A stretch of DNA of 64,000 nt. Origin: Pseudomonas sp. DTU_2021_1001937_2_SI_NGA_ILE_001. GTDB taxonomy: Bacteria; Pseudomonadota; Gammaproteobacteria; Pseudomonadales; Pseudomonadaceae. The translations under genes were made by a program, and so were the position numbers. The stretch spans positions 4,216,001 to 4,280,000 of the forward strand of contig NZ_CP135971.1 of assembly GCF_032463525.1 (NCBI RefSeq), written 5' to 3'. This document shows positions 63,478 through 64,000 of this stretch, piece by piece. Below the pieces are notes generated by a model. It worked only from the letters and a program-made list of their open reading frames with translations. It had not been told where the DNA came from and made no database searches. Numbering within the stretch: position 1 is the stretch's first letter; every line of letters begins with the position of its first letter.

Positions 63478-64000
63478 AGCTGTTCCTAGCCGAACCTTTC
63501 AAGAGCCTGTGGGCCGCACGCGATGCCTTCGCCGAGGTCGAGCAACTGCAGGGCCAGGTGTACCGCGAGCTGGAAGGGCGGCGCACGCTGCGCACCGAAG
63601 TCGACGGGCGCGGTTACTTCGTGAAGATCCACCGTGGCATCGGTTGGGGCGAAGTGGCCAAGAACCTGTTCAGCGCCAAGCTACCGGTGCTGGGTGCCGG
63701 CCAGGAGTTCAAGGCCATCGAGCGCCTGCATCAGGCCGGTGTGCCGACCATGACCGCCGTGGCCTACGGCGAGCGCGGCAACAACCCGGCGGCGCAGCAC
63801 TCGTTCATCATCACCGAGGAACTGGCGCCGACGCTGAGCCTGGAAGACCTGAGCCTGAACTGGCGCAACGAGCCGCCCGAGCCACGCCTCAAGCGCGCGC
63901 TGATCGCCGAGGTGGCGCGTCTGGTCGGCACCATGCACCGCGCCGGGGTCAACCACCGCGACTGCTACATCTGCCATTTCCTGTTGCATACCGACCGCCC
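63474..64000 (+). CDS. waaP: LPS core heptose(I) kinase WaaP, 5' part
   Basis: The first 175 residues, cut by the right edge of the window. ATG 63474 overlaps the waaG stop. The start KLFLAEPFKSLWAARDAFAEVE, the RGYFVKIHRGIGWGEVAKNLF lysine region and the catalytic loop HRDCYICHFLL (Asp163) are those of the WaaP/InaA kinase family. It phosphorylates inner-core heptose, which in Pseudomonas is important for outer-membrane integrity. Confidence 0.95.
   Translation, partial: MKLFLAEPFKSLWAARDAFAEVEQLQGQVYRELEGRRTLRTEVDGRGYFVKIHRGIGWGEVAKNLFSAKLPVLGAGQEFKAIERLHQAGVPTMTAVAYGERGNNPAAQHSFIITEELAPTLSLEDLSLNWRNEPPEPRLKRALIAEVARLVGTMHRAGVNHRDCYICHFLLHTDR

Overview
The window is GC-rich, densely coded chromosomal DNA from a Pseudomonas, most likely of the P. 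putida group. The main evidence is the linked blocks aceE-aceF / glnE / waaF-waaC-waaG-waaP, choXWV with gbdR, and divergent putA-putP, together with many short REP palindromes of the Pseudomonas type. No rRNA, tRNA, CRISPR array, prophage or plasmid-type gene was seen.

Layout. 1-9.5 kb: an unidentified 3' end, a PAAR-tip protein, selO, and a GntR regulator divergent from a tight five-gene operon for 5-oxoproline-type metabolism (NRAMP-like carrier, pxpA, DUF1445 protein, fused pxpB-pxpC, fused biotin carboxylase-BCCP). 9.5-18 kb: mscK, a K+/H+ antiporter, and an 870-residue toxin-like protein with a C-terminal ADP-ribosyltransferase signature. 18-24 kb: proline catabolism (putA, putP) with a shared control region. 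24-36 kb: PL7 alginate lyase, a REC-PAS-GGDEF-EAL protein, a YgjP-like metallopeptidase with a small winged-helix protein, elaA, a periplasmic binding protein, yccS, yhiN, dbpA. 35-40 kb: a TldD/TldE-type pair co-directional with an MdtD-type exporter. 40-45.5 kb: betI, the choline ABC transporter choXWV and the regulator gbdR. 46-48.4 kb: rlmJ and an IS110-family element inserted in a REP. 48.4-52 kb: msrA and a large GGDEF/EAL protein. 52-64 kb: aceF-aceE, glnE and the LPS core operon, cut off inside waaP.

Most notable structures. (1) The IS110 element carries, upstream of its transposase, a predicted two-loop bridge RNA. One loop contains both halves of the REP sequence into which the element is inserted, and the other contains both element termini. 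(2) Two 146-bp elements, about 96% identical and with inverted-repeat ends, sit at the 3' ends of the antiporter gene and glnE. In each case the CTAG at the element edge supplies the TAG stop codon. (3) The PxpB-PxpC fusion is translationally coupled to a biotin carboxylase-BCCP fusion, and together they rebuild the domain set of urea carboxylase. (4) An 86-nt nested hairpin lies between aceE and aceF, and a pair of palindromes lies upstream of aceE. Starts were chosen from ribosome-binding sites and family alignment from memory. No database search was run.
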